A DNA stretch of 64,000 nucleotides, taken from positions 319,741-383,740 of the forward strand of contig DDFC01000035.1 of NCBI GenBank assembly GCA_002336895.1. Reading direction: 5' to 3'. Under the pieces are notes generated by a model. The model did no database searches, had not been told where the DNA came from, and worked only from the letters and a program-made list of their open reading frames with translations. This stretch comes from Verrucomicrobiaceae bacterium UBA1938 (GTDB lineage: Bacteria > Verrucomicrobiota > Verrucomicrobiia > Verrucomicrobiales > Verrucomicrobiaceae). Numbering within the stretch: position 1 is the first letter of the stretch; each line of letters opens with the position of its first letter. The position numbers and the translations under genes are program-made. Of this stretch, positions 35,101-43,070 are shown one piece after another.

Positions 35101-38100
35101 CTTTCCAGGCAACATGCTCACCCGGCCAGGCCTGCTGCTAAATCCATGGGAAATCCGCAGCACGGACCTAGATGACCTTTCCCAGCAGGAAGGGCAATCC
35201 GCCAGCATGACTCGAGGCGGAGCCGCAGGAGCCATGAACAACCCCGTGCCACTCCCCGCCAGCAAACCGCAGGCAGGCAGAGGACCGCAAGGCGGCACCA
35301 ACCTCGACTTTCTCGCAACATCCGCCCCTGTGATTTATAACCTTGTGCCGGACAAGGAGGGGGTCGTGCGCATCGAACGCAAGGCGCTGGGCGACCGCCA
35401 GCACGTGCAGATTTACGCCGAAGATCTGCACAATGCCTCCTGGCGCACACTCACACTGCCGGAGGCCTCCACCCAGTTTGCCGATCAGCGGCTGGTGAGG
35501 AATTTTGATCCCTCCAAGTCATTCACGGAAGAAAAAGAGAGCGCCGTGCTGGAAACTGGCAAGACGCTCGTCCTGACAAACTCTCTGAGCGGCAAGCTGG
35601 AAACCTACGATACGCTCGGCAGCATACACGCCCTGTTCTCAACGCTGAGCCAAGATGCCCACTTGGTGGAGTTCGCCTGGCTGCCAGACTGGCCCAAGCT
35701 CAAGGAAGATGAGAAACGCGCAAAGTATGGCGAATTCGCATGCCACGAACTCAGCTTCTTCATCTACCGCAAGGACAAGGCCTTCTTTGATGCTGTGGTG
35801 AAGCCCTATCTCTCAAACAAGAAGGACAAGACTTTCATGGATGAGTTCCTCCTGAGCCTTGACTTATCACGTCATCTGGAACCCTGGGCCTATGCGCGTC
35901 TTAACATGGTGGAGCGCATACTGCTGGCGCAGAGGATTGCTGGTGATGCGCCCAACGCCGCGAGACATGTGCGAGAGCTTTGGGAGATGATACCGCCGAA
36001 CCCTGAGCTGCGGGACCATCTTTTTGAGACAGCCATGCGCGGACGCAGCCTCGAAAACAACACTGGAGCCTCTGTGGCATTTGATTACGCACCACCTCCG
36101 TCCGCTGCTGCCATGGCAAGGCGTGAAATTAATGGAGCCCCAGGCAGCATGAGTGCCGCGGACCCATTCGCGGCTGGCGGAGCCGCTGCACCCGCCGCGC
36201 CATCGCCACCGGGCAAGTCGAACACGATGCAAAAGATGAACTCGATCATCCTGCCTTTTGTAAACTTTCAAAATGCCTCGATCGAGGAAGCTGTGGCCTT
36301 TCTTGAGGCCAAAAGCAGGGAGCTGGATCGGAGCAACTCGCCTTCAGGGAGAGGGGTCCGCTTTAATCTTCAGCCCGGAGAGGTCAAGAGCAATGCCAGC
36401 ATCAGCCTTGATCTCAGAGATGTTCCTCTTTCCGAGGCTCTGCGCTACGTCACCGAGCTGGCTCAGATGAAATACAAAGTGGGACCTGATTCCGTGGTCA
36501 TTGTTCCCTTAAGCGAGAACGCGATTGAAAATCGCTCACTGACAGTCGCAGATCTCCGCAGACCGACTGCCGTCAGAAAAGCAAACGCCGATGAACCCCT
36601 GAAAGACCGTGGCGACGTTAACTCCATGATGCTGATCAGCGGTGCCAACACCTACACAGGCACCACCTCAATCAATGCCGGCACCATAGCTCTTTTTGAT
36701 AAAACAACTGCCGATGATGCACGCCAACAAGTGCGGGCGCTATTTCGCACACTGGGCTCCACCAAGGAATGGGCGGAGAACAACTACTACAAACTGAGCA
36801 TCCAAGAGCAGAATGCCAACCTGATCAAAGCCAACGCCTTCTGGCGCGACTATGCAGCGTGGGTGGCGGCAGGATCCAAGGGAGGCTTTGTGTCTGCCAA
36901 TGTCGCCGAGGCCGGCGGCAACTTCAGCGAGATGATGCTGGCACTTGGCGTTCTGGATCTGCCGTTTGAGGCTGTGAAGCACAGCACCAAGGCCGAAAAC
37001 GGCAGCTTTACCTTCACCGCAGGCAGCCCCTGCATCCTGTATCATAAGGAAGTCAAACCCGCCGCAGCAGAAGGCAATGCCCAGGGGAACCTGCTGGTAT
37101 CCCAGAGCTTTTTCCGGCAGAACGACCGCTACCGCCAAGAGGGCAACGAGAGCTTCGAGAAGTATGTGACCACCGAGTTTCTCACCGGAGTGACCTACGG
37201 AGCGAACATCGTGGTCACCAATCCCACCAGCAGTCCGGCCAAGGCCGTGGTGCTGCTGCAAATCCCACAGGGTTCCCTGCCAGTGCTCGGCAGCCAGGCC
37301 ACCAAGTCCACCCAGACAAGGCTGGAACCGTACACCACGCAAACATTCGAGTACTACTTTTACTTCCCGACCACACCTGCGAAGCCGGGGCTCAAATTTG
37401 CCCATTTCCCCGTGAGTGTGGCCACCAAAGCCGGGGCGGCGACGGCCAAACCATTTGAGTTTAACGTAGTGTCCAAGCTGACGGAGGTGGACAAAGCCTC
37501 GTGGGATTATGTTTCTCAGCATGGCAGTGAAGCCGAAGTCTTCACCTTCCTGGATCAGAACAACCTTGAAACCCTGGATCTGGGACGTGTGGCCTGGCGG
37601 TGCCGTGAAAACGGGAGCTTCTACCAGAAGCTCATTTCCTACATGCGTGCTCACCATCTGAGAAGCGACACGATCTTCACCTACTCGCTCCTCCACAATG
37701 ACGAGGCAACGCTGCGTGAGTGGTTGAAACAGCACTTTGACCATGCCTGCGGCCCGTATTTTTCCAGCAAGCTGCTGACGCTGGATCCCATCGAGCTTCG
37801 CAGCTACGAACATCTCGAATACCTGCCGCTGGTAAACCAGCGAGCCCATCGTGTGGGAAGCGAATGGCGGATCGCCAACACGGCACTGCTGGAGCAATAC
37901 AACAAGCTGCTCGACATTCTGGCGCACAAACCTCAGCTCGAGGCCATGGACCATCTGAGCGTGGTTTATTATCTCTTTCTGCAGGATCGCGTAGAGGAGG
38001 CGGTGACACGTCTCAAGTCCATCGACGCCAGCAAGCTGCCCACACGCCTGCAGCATGACTATCTGCAGTGCTACGCCGCTTTTTACGAAGGGGATCTCCC

Positions 38101-38929
38101 AACTGCACGAGGTCTGGCTGCCAAGCATGCAGACCATCCGGCGCCCCGCTGGAGGCAGCTTTTTGCCGATGTGACCTCGCAGCTGGATGAGATCGAAGGC
38201 AAGGGAGCCAAGGCCGACATCAGTGGCAAACCTGACCGCGAAAAACAGCAATCCACACTTGCTGCCACGGAGCCTGGATTTGATCTCAAGGTGGAAAACA
38301 AGATCATCTCCCTGACCTGGAAAAACCTCAAGGAGGTGACGCTGAACTACTACCTGATGGACCCCGAGTTCAGCTTTAGCAGCAATCCTTTTGTGAGCCA
38401 GGATGCCGGGCGCTTCAGCATCATCAAGCCCAACAAAACAGCCACGCAATCCCTGCCTCAAAACGCAAGCACGCTGGAGCTGGCGCTCCCGGCAGAATTC
38501 AGCAAATCGAACGTGCTTGTTGAGGTGCTGGGGGCCGGGCTGCGCAAGACCCAGGCCTACCATGCCAGCACGCTGAAGCTGGCGCTGACGGAAAACTACG
38601 GCCGACTGGAAGCACGAGATGCCACCACCGACAAGCCGCTGCCGAAAACCTATGTCAAAGTGTATGCGCGGCTGGCCAATGGCACGGTGCGCTTCTTTAA
38701 AGACGGCTACACCGACCTGCGCGGACGCTTTGACTATGCCAGCCTGAACGGATCCAGCGGCACTGCCAATCCGCTTTTGCCTCCCGTGCATGAGGCTCCG
38801 CCAGCGAACGGTCTCGACTACCAGATGCTCAAGCCCGCCGAACTGCCAGCGGTGGAAAAGCTGGCCATCCTCATCCTGAGCGACACCCACGGGGCCGCGG
38901 TGAAGGAAGTGCAGCCTCCGGGACAATGA
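32108..38929 (+). CDS. Giant secreted mosaic protein (2273 aa), function unknown
   Basis: No known family is recognised for the whole protein. A signal peptide (MKSLAFAFLLPLAAHA) is followed by a long helical region (about 20-420). Beta-rich segments reminiscent of macroglobulin MG domains follow (about 425-570; FAPGDDIQFDVTVKNTP, then LILVLDEKNQPVNDA), with further beta domains to about 1025. A Gly/Ala/Met linker is at about 1031-1065 and a Pro/Ala linker at about 1334-1373. Next comes an STN/secretin-N-like module (about 1380-1470, DLRDVPLSEALRYVTELA), then a single autotransporter-repeat-like motif (about 1511-1526, SGANTYTGTTSINAGT). An Ig-like segment (about 1688-1778), a helical TPR-like stretch (about 1800-2030) and a C-terminal beta region (GYTDLRGRFDYASL) follow. 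No thioester motif (CGEQ) is present. It probably acts in the periplasm or at the outer surface. Confidence 0.85.
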   Translation: MKSLAFAFLLPLAAHADNEIGFIERFALAADREKALSELVPGSEEYYFFHALHYQNVRDTGKLNQILNQWRERVPDENEARRIILNREAILDYERDPQATLKYLTERLHIRHDHQREMRDQKPDLPTKLDQARIGRDIFQRDTLEHDRSLGSLSQDALAALIRDQVPLSRDQRRNVLSRLQRPDVPNLLQAIIADLQADKARTFGSLPIHRALLPEQLDELLKTFPHWLGQQAFVYTRLRKMAPSADVNLEYDDAEREAWLERVWAFAQKLPPSQNTVKARILYQRLDHDRKKGVYDRALLSEYLKLPRQLDYINYTYIKDTKPGELCALNADLGEALLISPPLTTDEPLVREYFLHFFAAEVKADADPNEVLAQWTTYIAEEWLTPVLAEALITQGIGNPERWAALLTPAEFQTLKERVDIEFPATKKPQFAPGDDIQFDVTVKNTPKLIVKIFELNTLNFFQTQQRQLNTDLNLDGLVANSEETHTFEGGPFLRKRQTFKFPALKGKRGAWIIEFIGGSRSSRALIRSGEYHLLQQTGPAGDLILVLDEKNQPVNDAVAWFEGRKLTRHEKLGRIVIPFTSQPGSKSLIVGDSAGTFATLSSFTHHAENYELDAQFHIEREQLLARREATLAVRTSLMLGEALLSPEMLIEPKLSITSTTHDGISTTREVKGLKLKADSVFTHTLTVPERLASLSATFSAKIEAVSEGGIKKDLSASHTWTLNGIDKTDAVNDGNLSTFDGQRIFELLGKNGEPVPDQQVVFTFKHHGFSRPQIIPLSTDAKGRVQLGRLAGIESVAAKIPNGRETVWPLHDVEFTATSVIHAKESEVIRVPIKDAAQHTSLLAQSSGTFTADLSAHLKTESGFLTIEGLKPGDYSLKAGDRLTTLKVAHGDSMGGWVLGGHRQLELRGNNPLHISSVESGKEFITVKLANSSPFARVHFAASRFEPGGGIYDGLGGFKRFGAASATQARNPNLYSAGREIGDEYRYILERRHAKIFPGNMLTRPGLLLNPWEIRSTDLDDLSQQEGQSASMTRGGAAGAMNNPVPLPASKPQAGRGPQGGTNLDFLATSAPVIYNLVPDKEGVVRIERKALGDRQHVQIYAEDLHNASWRTLTLPEASTQFADQRLVRNFDPSKSFTEEKESAVLETGKTLVLTNSLSGKLETYDTLGSIHALFSTLSQDAHLVEFAWLPDWPKLKEDEKRAKYGEFACHELSFFIYRKDKAFFDAVVKPYLSNKKDKTFMDEFLLSLDLSRHLEPWAYARLNMVERILLAQRIAGDAPNAARHVRELWEMIPPNPELRDHLFETAMRGRSLENNTGASVAFDYAPPPSAAAMARREINGAPGSMSAADPFAAGGAAAPAAPSPPGKSNTMQKMNSIILPFVNFQNASIEEAVAFLEAKSRELDRSNSPSGRGVRFNLQPGEVKSNASISLDLRDVPLSEALRYVTELAQMKYKVGPDSVVIVPLSENAIENRSLTVADLRRPTAVRKANADEPLKDRGDVNSMMLISGANTYTGTTSINAGTIALFDKTTADDARQQVRALFRTLGSTKEWAENNYYKLSIQEQNANLIKANAFWRDYAAWVAAGSKGGFVSANVAEAGGNFSEMMLALGVLDLPFEAVKHSTKAENGSFTFTAGSPCILYHKEVKPAAAEGNAQGNLLVSQSFFRQNDRYRQEGNESFEKYVTTEFLTGVTYGANIVVTNPTSSPAKAVVLLQIPQGSLPVLGSQATKSTQTRLEPYTTQTFEYYFYFPTTPAKPGLKFAHFPVSVATKAGAATAKPFEFNVVSKLTEVDKASWDYVSQHGSEAEVFTFLDQNNLETLDLGRVAWRCRENGSFYQKLISYMRAHHLRSDTIFTYSLLHNDEATLREWLKQHFDHACGPYFSSKLLTLDPIELRSYEHLEYLPLVNQRAHRVGSEWRIANTALLEQYNKLLDILAHKPQLEAMDHLSVVYYLFLQDRVEEAVTRLKSIDASKLPTRLQHDYLQCYAAFYEGDLPTARGLAAKHADHPAPRWRQLFADVTSQLDEIEGKGAKADISGKPDREKQQSTLAATEPGFDLKVENKIISLTWKNLKEVTLNYYLMDPEFSFSSNPFVSQDAGRFSIIKPNKTATQSLPQNASTLELALPAEFSKSNVLVEVLGAGLRKTQAYHASTLKLALTENYGRLEARDATTDKPLPKTYVKVYARLANGTVRFFKDGYTDLRGRFDYASLNGSSGTANPLLPPVHEAPPANGLDYQMLKPAELPAVEKLAILILSDTHGAAVKEVQPPGQ

Positions 38930-38982
38930 TTTGTCTTTGAGAGAACCGGCACCGTCAGCACGTGATCAGATCACGCTTCCGC

Positions 38983-40032
38983 ATGAAATCCATCCTCGCC
39001 GCCCTGCTTGCCTGCTCCCTCACTCTCTCCGCGCGTGACAAGACGCTCGACATCTACTGGATCGACTCCGAGGGCGGCGGTTCGACGCTGCTGGTGACAC
39101 CGGCCGGGGAATCTGTGCTCATCGACACGGGGAACCCAGGCGGGCGTGATCCGCAGCGCATTCAGAAGGTGGCAAAGGAGCAGGCAGGGCTGACACGGAT
39201 TGATCACGTCATCATCACGCACTTTCACGCGGATCACTTCGGGGGACTGTCCGAACTGGCGGAGCTGATGCCTGTGGGAACGCTCTACGACAAAGGCATC
39301 CCCGAAGGCAGCCCGGATGGCAAGGCGCAGGACATGCGCTGGACGCTGACCAGCCGCCCGTATCGGGATGCCAAGGCGGAGAAGCGTGTCATACTGGCGG
39401 CGGGTGCCCTGGTGCCGCTGAAACAAACCGAGGGCAGCCCCAAGCTGACCCTGCGCTGCCTGGGTGCAAATCAGCAGTTCATCGCCCCCTCCCCCGGCCA
39501 GCCGGAGAATCCACTGAAGGGCTCGGTGCCGCCCAAGGCTGTGGACACCACGGATAATGCCAACAGCGTGGTGATGCTGCTGCAGTTTGGCGATTTCCGA
39601 TTCTTTGACGGCGGTGATCTGTCGTGGAATGTGGAGGAGAAGCTGGTCTCTCCTTACAACCTCGTAGGCACTGTGGATCTTTATCAGGTGAATCATCACG
39701 GGCTGGATGTGAGCAACAACCCGATGCTGATTCACAGCCTTCAGCCGACTGTTTCAGTGATGAACAACGGCCCACGCAAAGGCACGAGCAAGTCAGCGAT
39801 GGATGCGCTCAACACCACACCGACCATTCAGGCGATGTATCAGGTGCATGAAAACATTCGCGATGACCATGAGAATACAGCCGACAAGAGCATGATAGCC
39901 AACCATGGCGACCTGGCTGAAGGCTGCTCGGCGCATCACATCCACTGCACGGTGAGTGCGGACGCGAAGAGCTACGAGGTGGAAGTGCCCTCACAGAAGC
40001 ACCGGCGGACGTTTCAGACGCGTGCCAAGTAA
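38983..40032 (+). CDS. Secreted metallo-beta-lactamase-fold hydrolase (ComEC/Rec2 hydrolase-domain-like)
   Basis: A 349-residue exported MBL-fold protein. The ATG at 38983 starts a signal peptide (MKSILAALLACSLTLSA). The metal motif HFHADHFGG, the preceding VLIDTGNPGG, DGGDLSW and VNHHGLDVSNN are family blocks. The overall look (IYWIDSEGGGSTLLV start) matches stand-alone ComEC-type MBL hydrolases common in Bacteroidota and Verrucomicrobiota. A nuclease or phosphodiesterase role is possible but unproven. It follows the giant protein by 53 bp and may be cotranscribed. A GTG at 38962 is an alternative start. Confidence 0.85.
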   Translation: MKSILAALLACSLTLSARDKTLDIYWIDSEGGGSTLLVTPAGESVLIDTGNPGGRDPQRIQKVAKEQAGLTRIDHVIITHFHADHFGGLSELAELMPVGTLYDKGIPEGSPDGKAQDMRWTLTSRPYRDAKAEKRVILAAGALVPLKQTEGSPKLTLRCLGANQQFIAPSPGQPENPLKGSVPPKAVDTTDNANSVVMLLQFGDFRFFDGGDLSWNVEEKLVSPYNLVGTVDLYQVNHHGLDVSNNPMLIHSLQPTVSVMNNGPRKGTSKSAMDALNTTPTIQAMYQVHENIRDDHENTADKSMIANHGDLAEGCSAHHIHCTVSADAKSYEVEVPSQKHRRTFQTRAK

Positions 40033-40059
40033 GGAATGATGGACGTGGCGGAGGGTGGA

Positions 40060-40078
40060 TGGGATCATGATGATCCCA
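40060..40078. other. Hairpin between convergent genes
   Basis: A perfect 8-bp stem (TGGGATCA/TGATCCCA) with a three-base loop lies between the convergent MBL-fold and isochorismatase-SGNH genes. No T-run follows on either strand, so intrinsic termination is uncertain. Confidence 0.35.
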
Positions 40079-40103
40079 CTCCCGAAGAGCCGGACTTGCA
40101 GCC

Positions 40104-41726
40104 TCACTTTTTCACGGTCTGACTGGAACGGATCACCGGAGCGAGCCATTTGGCGGTTTCGTCGGCGATAACGTTGTAGCCAGCGAGATTGGGGTGGCGG
40201 TCGCCCGCCCAGCCGGGGATGTGGCCGAAGATGCCATCGAGACGATTGTCGAGAACGACGACGGAGGGATCTGTACCGGGCTGGATGTAGGGGGTGGCGA
40301 AGGGACGGAGGTTTTCGGGGATTTTCGACAGCGGAAAACGCCGATAATTGAGACCGTCAGGATTCTTTTTCAATTCGGCAAGGTAGCGTGGCGCGATGTC
40401 GAAGAGCATGAGTTTTTCATCCTTTGCGATCTGCTTGATGAGAGAATTGATGTCCTCGTGCAGATTGTTAAGAGCATAGGGGATGACCGTCATGGGAATG
40501 AGCATCGCCTTGGGATGGTCTTTGCGCAGACGCTCAAGCAGTTCATGAAAGTCTTTCGCAAACTGGGTCTTGAAGTCTTTGACCTTCGCCTGGTCGTTGA
40601 GTCCGTAGCGGATGAAGATGTAGTCGGCCTGGGGCTTGGTTTTCACCGCCTTGTCATAGCGGGTGTCGAGGAGGCGGCGGATGAACTCGCCGCTGACACC
40701 TTCGTTATATACATCGCAGGGCGGAAGGTCGGGCTCGGCTGCCAGCTTGATCCGCAGGGTGTCCTCGATCTGCGGCTCGTCCGGGGCGAGTTTCTTGGGA
40801 ATGCTGGCCTCGGTGGTGCTGTCTCCGAGAAGAATGATCTGAAGGCGTTTTTTGCCTGCGGTGGCATCGCTGAACGCAAAGGGCTTGCCGCCGATGAGCT
40901 GATCGGACGTGATGGTGGGGCAGATGCGCTTTTCCACATGAGAGACAAACAGCTCCGTGCCACGCGTGTGGCTGACAAAGGGCCAGCGGGCGGGATTGTA
41001 CATGGTGTCCGTCAGGTCGCGCATGAGGACGACGTGCTTTCCATTTTTAGCCATCTGGCGCAGGCCGAAGGGGCGGCCGGAGACGCACATGTTGAGATGC
41101 ACGCCCATGAGGATGACGTTGTCGATGTGCTTCGATTCAAGGAGGTTCCAGATCTCCACGCCGCTGTCGCTGATGGCGTCTTTGTCCTGATCGATGCGCA
41201 GCACGTCGATCTGCCTGGTCCATGGCGCCTTGGGATTGAGGCCTTTGGCTGCGAGCTCCTTGGCCCACGCGGCGTGCTCGGTGAGATCATCGTCCTCGCC
41301 GCCGTCGGTTTGGTCGAGGGGATAGACGGCCATCTCTTCGGACGGGATTTGCTTGCACCAATCAGCGATCTTGTCGGGCAGGCGGGCAGCAGCGGGGGCG
41401 GACTTGGCGCGCTCGCGGGCGGGCATGCCTTCGTAGGTCTTCATGCAGCTGCTGGGAGCGTGGATGATGAGCACACCGTCCTTGCGGGCCTTTTCCAGCA
41501 CCTCGTTCATGCGAGGGGCCATCTCGACCTCGCGCGTCACAGCGTTTTTGCAGTGGTGCAGGTCCCACATGTCGCAGACGATGATAGCGGCGCGTGAGGG
41601 CAGCCACTGCTCTTTGACCAGAGCCGCCTTGCCAGCAGGGGCGCGGGACTGCAGCGTAAGGGAGAGCGGTGTCTCGGCGGCAAGGCACGAAACAGCGAAG
41701 GCGAGGAGGAGTGTGAGCGTCTTCAT
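40104..41726 (-). CDS. Secreted isochorismatase-like / SGNH hydrolase fusion
   Basis: A 540-residue two-enzyme fusion. Signal peptide MKTLTLLLAFAVSCLAA. Residues about 45-290 resemble cysteine hydrolases of the isochorismatase superfamily: D52 in IIVCDMWD, catalytic cysteine C214 in GVHLNMCVSG, and a lysine still to be assigned. Residues about 295-535 form an SGNH/GDSL hydrolase: S303 in LLGDSTTEAS, GVSGE, N377 in YGLNDQ and the Asp/His pair in DRHPNLAGY. The two domains could act on one substrate in sequence, for example cleaving an amide and an ester. It is the last of four leftward hydrolase genes and starts three bases after the ceramidase-like stop. Confidence 0.85.
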   Translation of the reverse strand: MKTLTLLLAFAVSCLAAETPLSLTLQSRAPAGKAALVKEQWLPSRAAIIVCDMWDLHHCKNAVTREVEMAPRMNEVLEKARKDGVLIIHAPSSCMKTYEGMPARERAKSAPAAARLPDKIADWCKQIPSEEMAVYPLDQTDGGEDDDLTEHAAWAKELAAKGLNPKAPWTRQIDVLRIDQDKDAISDSGVEIWNLLESKHIDNVILMGVHLNMCVSGRPFGLRQMAKNGKHVVLMRDLTDTMYNPARWPFVSHTRGTELFVSHVEKRICPTITSDQLIGGKPFAFSDATAGKKRLQIILLGDSTTEASIPKKLAPDEPQIEDTLRIKLAAEPDLPPCDVYNEGVSGEFIRRLLDTRYDKAVKTKPQADYIFIRYGLNDQAKVKDFKTQFAKDFHELLERLRKDHPKAMLIPMTVIPYALNNLHEDINSLIKQIAKDEKLMLFDIAPRYLAELKKNPDGLNYRRFPLSKIPENLRPFATPYIQPGTDPSVVVLDNRLDGIFGHIPGWAGDRHPNLAGYNVIADETAKWLAPVIRSSQTVKK

Positions 41727-41729
41727 GGA

Positions 41730-43052
41730 TTATTTGGAAAGCTTCTGGTGCAGGTCGTGAACTTTGGCGGCGATGCGGTCTTCCACACTGTCCGCCCAGC
41801 CGGCTGCGGCTTCGTAGCCGCCTTCTTTGAGCACACGCAAGCTGGGAACGTAGCCGGTGTAGTCATTTGAGTAACCTGCCACCCAGACGCCCGCCGTACC
41901 GGCGAACTCACGTTTAAAGCGAAGCGAGTAGTCCACCACCACCTCGCTGCCGAGAGTGATGAGAGTCAGGTCGTTGCCCAGCCTGATAACCTGCACGGGG
42001 TAGTCATGGTCTGCGCGTCCGGCCTTGGCGTAGCTGAGCTTGATCTCCTCATAAGCGGCACGGATGGGACCATTGACCGGACGTGGATTGACGACGAGGG
42101 CCATTTCAACGGCGTTGGAAAGCGACCGGCCATGCTGCATGGCGAGCTCCAGATCCGTGACACCGGGGACGACATCGCTGCGGCGTGGATAGGGGTTCTG
42201 ATCTCCGCCGCACCCCATGAGAAACAGCGCGGTGAAGCCGGGGCGATGCTCCTGCAGATATTCCTGGGCATAGCCCGCATAGTCGCCGCACCAGTTGTAG
42301 AATCCCAAGCTGGTGTTGTGGCAGGCGTAACCAAACAAGGTGGCACGCAGGGCGCCATCCGGGGCCTCCACGCGCAGCGCTGGAACTTCGTGATCGACTG
42401 GACCGTTCGGGTTGGGCGCCTTGTTGGCGTCCGGGTGATCCGCCGGCAGTGTGTAGTCACGACGGCGGTTCATGGCGAAGCCACAGCGCGCTTTGTTCCA
42501 GGTGAGGCGTGCGGGCTGCATGTCCGCCAGTGCTTTGCCGATGAGCCCGATGAGGTCGGCCTGCAGCTTCTGCGTGTAGTCCCAGGCGTCCTTGGCCTTC
42601 GGGTTTTCCTTCTCGGCATCCGTCAGCGGTGTGGTGCGCAGAGAGGGGCCGCTGTGCGTGTGGGAGGCGTTCATCACGAGGTTCGCTGACGGCAGGCCAT
42701 ATTTCTGCTCTGCCTGCAGCGCCACTTCACGACGCAACAACTGCGGCACCCCAATTAGATCAAGCGTGACGAAGACGAGCTTGTTTCCATGCTCATCTTC
42801 CAGGGCCAGAGCTTTGGCATACAGCTCCTGCACTTTGCCTTCAGCAGGTTTTTTGCGCGCCCCGTAACCGGCCATCCAGAGAAGTTTTTGAGGTGTCACC
42901 GCTACGGTGGCGGCGCCCGCCTTCCACCTGGCCGGCAAGTAGGGTGCCACGGACTTTGGCGGGCCTTCTGGCGAAAGCGGAGTGGCCCCCGGAGGCGCTG
43001 CAACTGCTGAGAGAGCAGAAACAAGGGCAAGGGCTAAGACACGGAGTGACAT
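41730..43052 (-). CDS. Neutral/alkaline ceramidase-like secreted hydrolase
   Basis: A 440-residue exported protein matching the N-terminal domain of non-lysosomal neutral ceramidases. Zinc-site residues can be read in NASHTHSGP, GYACHNTSLG, LGSEVVVDY and AGYSNDYTGY. At the position where characterised ceramidases have the serine nucleophile (a GD/GN-x-SPN type motif) this protein has GCGGDQNPYP, so the serine is not seen and the substrate may not be ceramide. The C-terminal Ig-like domain of Pseudomonas ceramidase is also missing. Start at ATG 43052; the TTG at 43058 adds two residues. It sits second-last in the four-gene hydrolase run. Confidence 0.8.
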   Translation of the reverse strand: MSLRVLALALVSALSAVAAPPGATPLSPEGPPKSVAPYLPARWKAGAATVAVTPQKLLWMAGYGARKKPAEGKVQELYAKALALEDEHGNKLVFVTLDLIGVPQLLRREVALQAEQKYGLPSANLVMNASHTHSGPSLRTTPLTDAEKENPKAKDAWDYTQKLQADLIGLIGKALADMQPARLTWNKARCGFAMNRRRDYTLPADHPDANKAPNPNGPVDHEVPALRVEAPDGALRATLFGYACHNTSLGFYNWCGDYAGYAQEYLQEHRPGFTALFLMGCGGDQNPYPRRSDVVPGVTDLELAMQHGRSLSNAVEMALVVNPRPVNGPIRAAYEEIKLSYAKAGRADHDYPVQVIRLGNDLTLITLGSEVVVDYSLRFKREFAGTAGVWVAGYSNDYTGYVPSLRVLKEGGYEAAAGWADSVEDRIAAKVHDLHQKLSK

Positions 43053-43070
43053 GCGCAAACTAAGCCTTTC

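Noticed and set aside
36740..38926. A 728-codon open frame antisense to the giant protein
   Set aside because: No signal peptide or domains, and composition is typical of a reverse-strand shadow.
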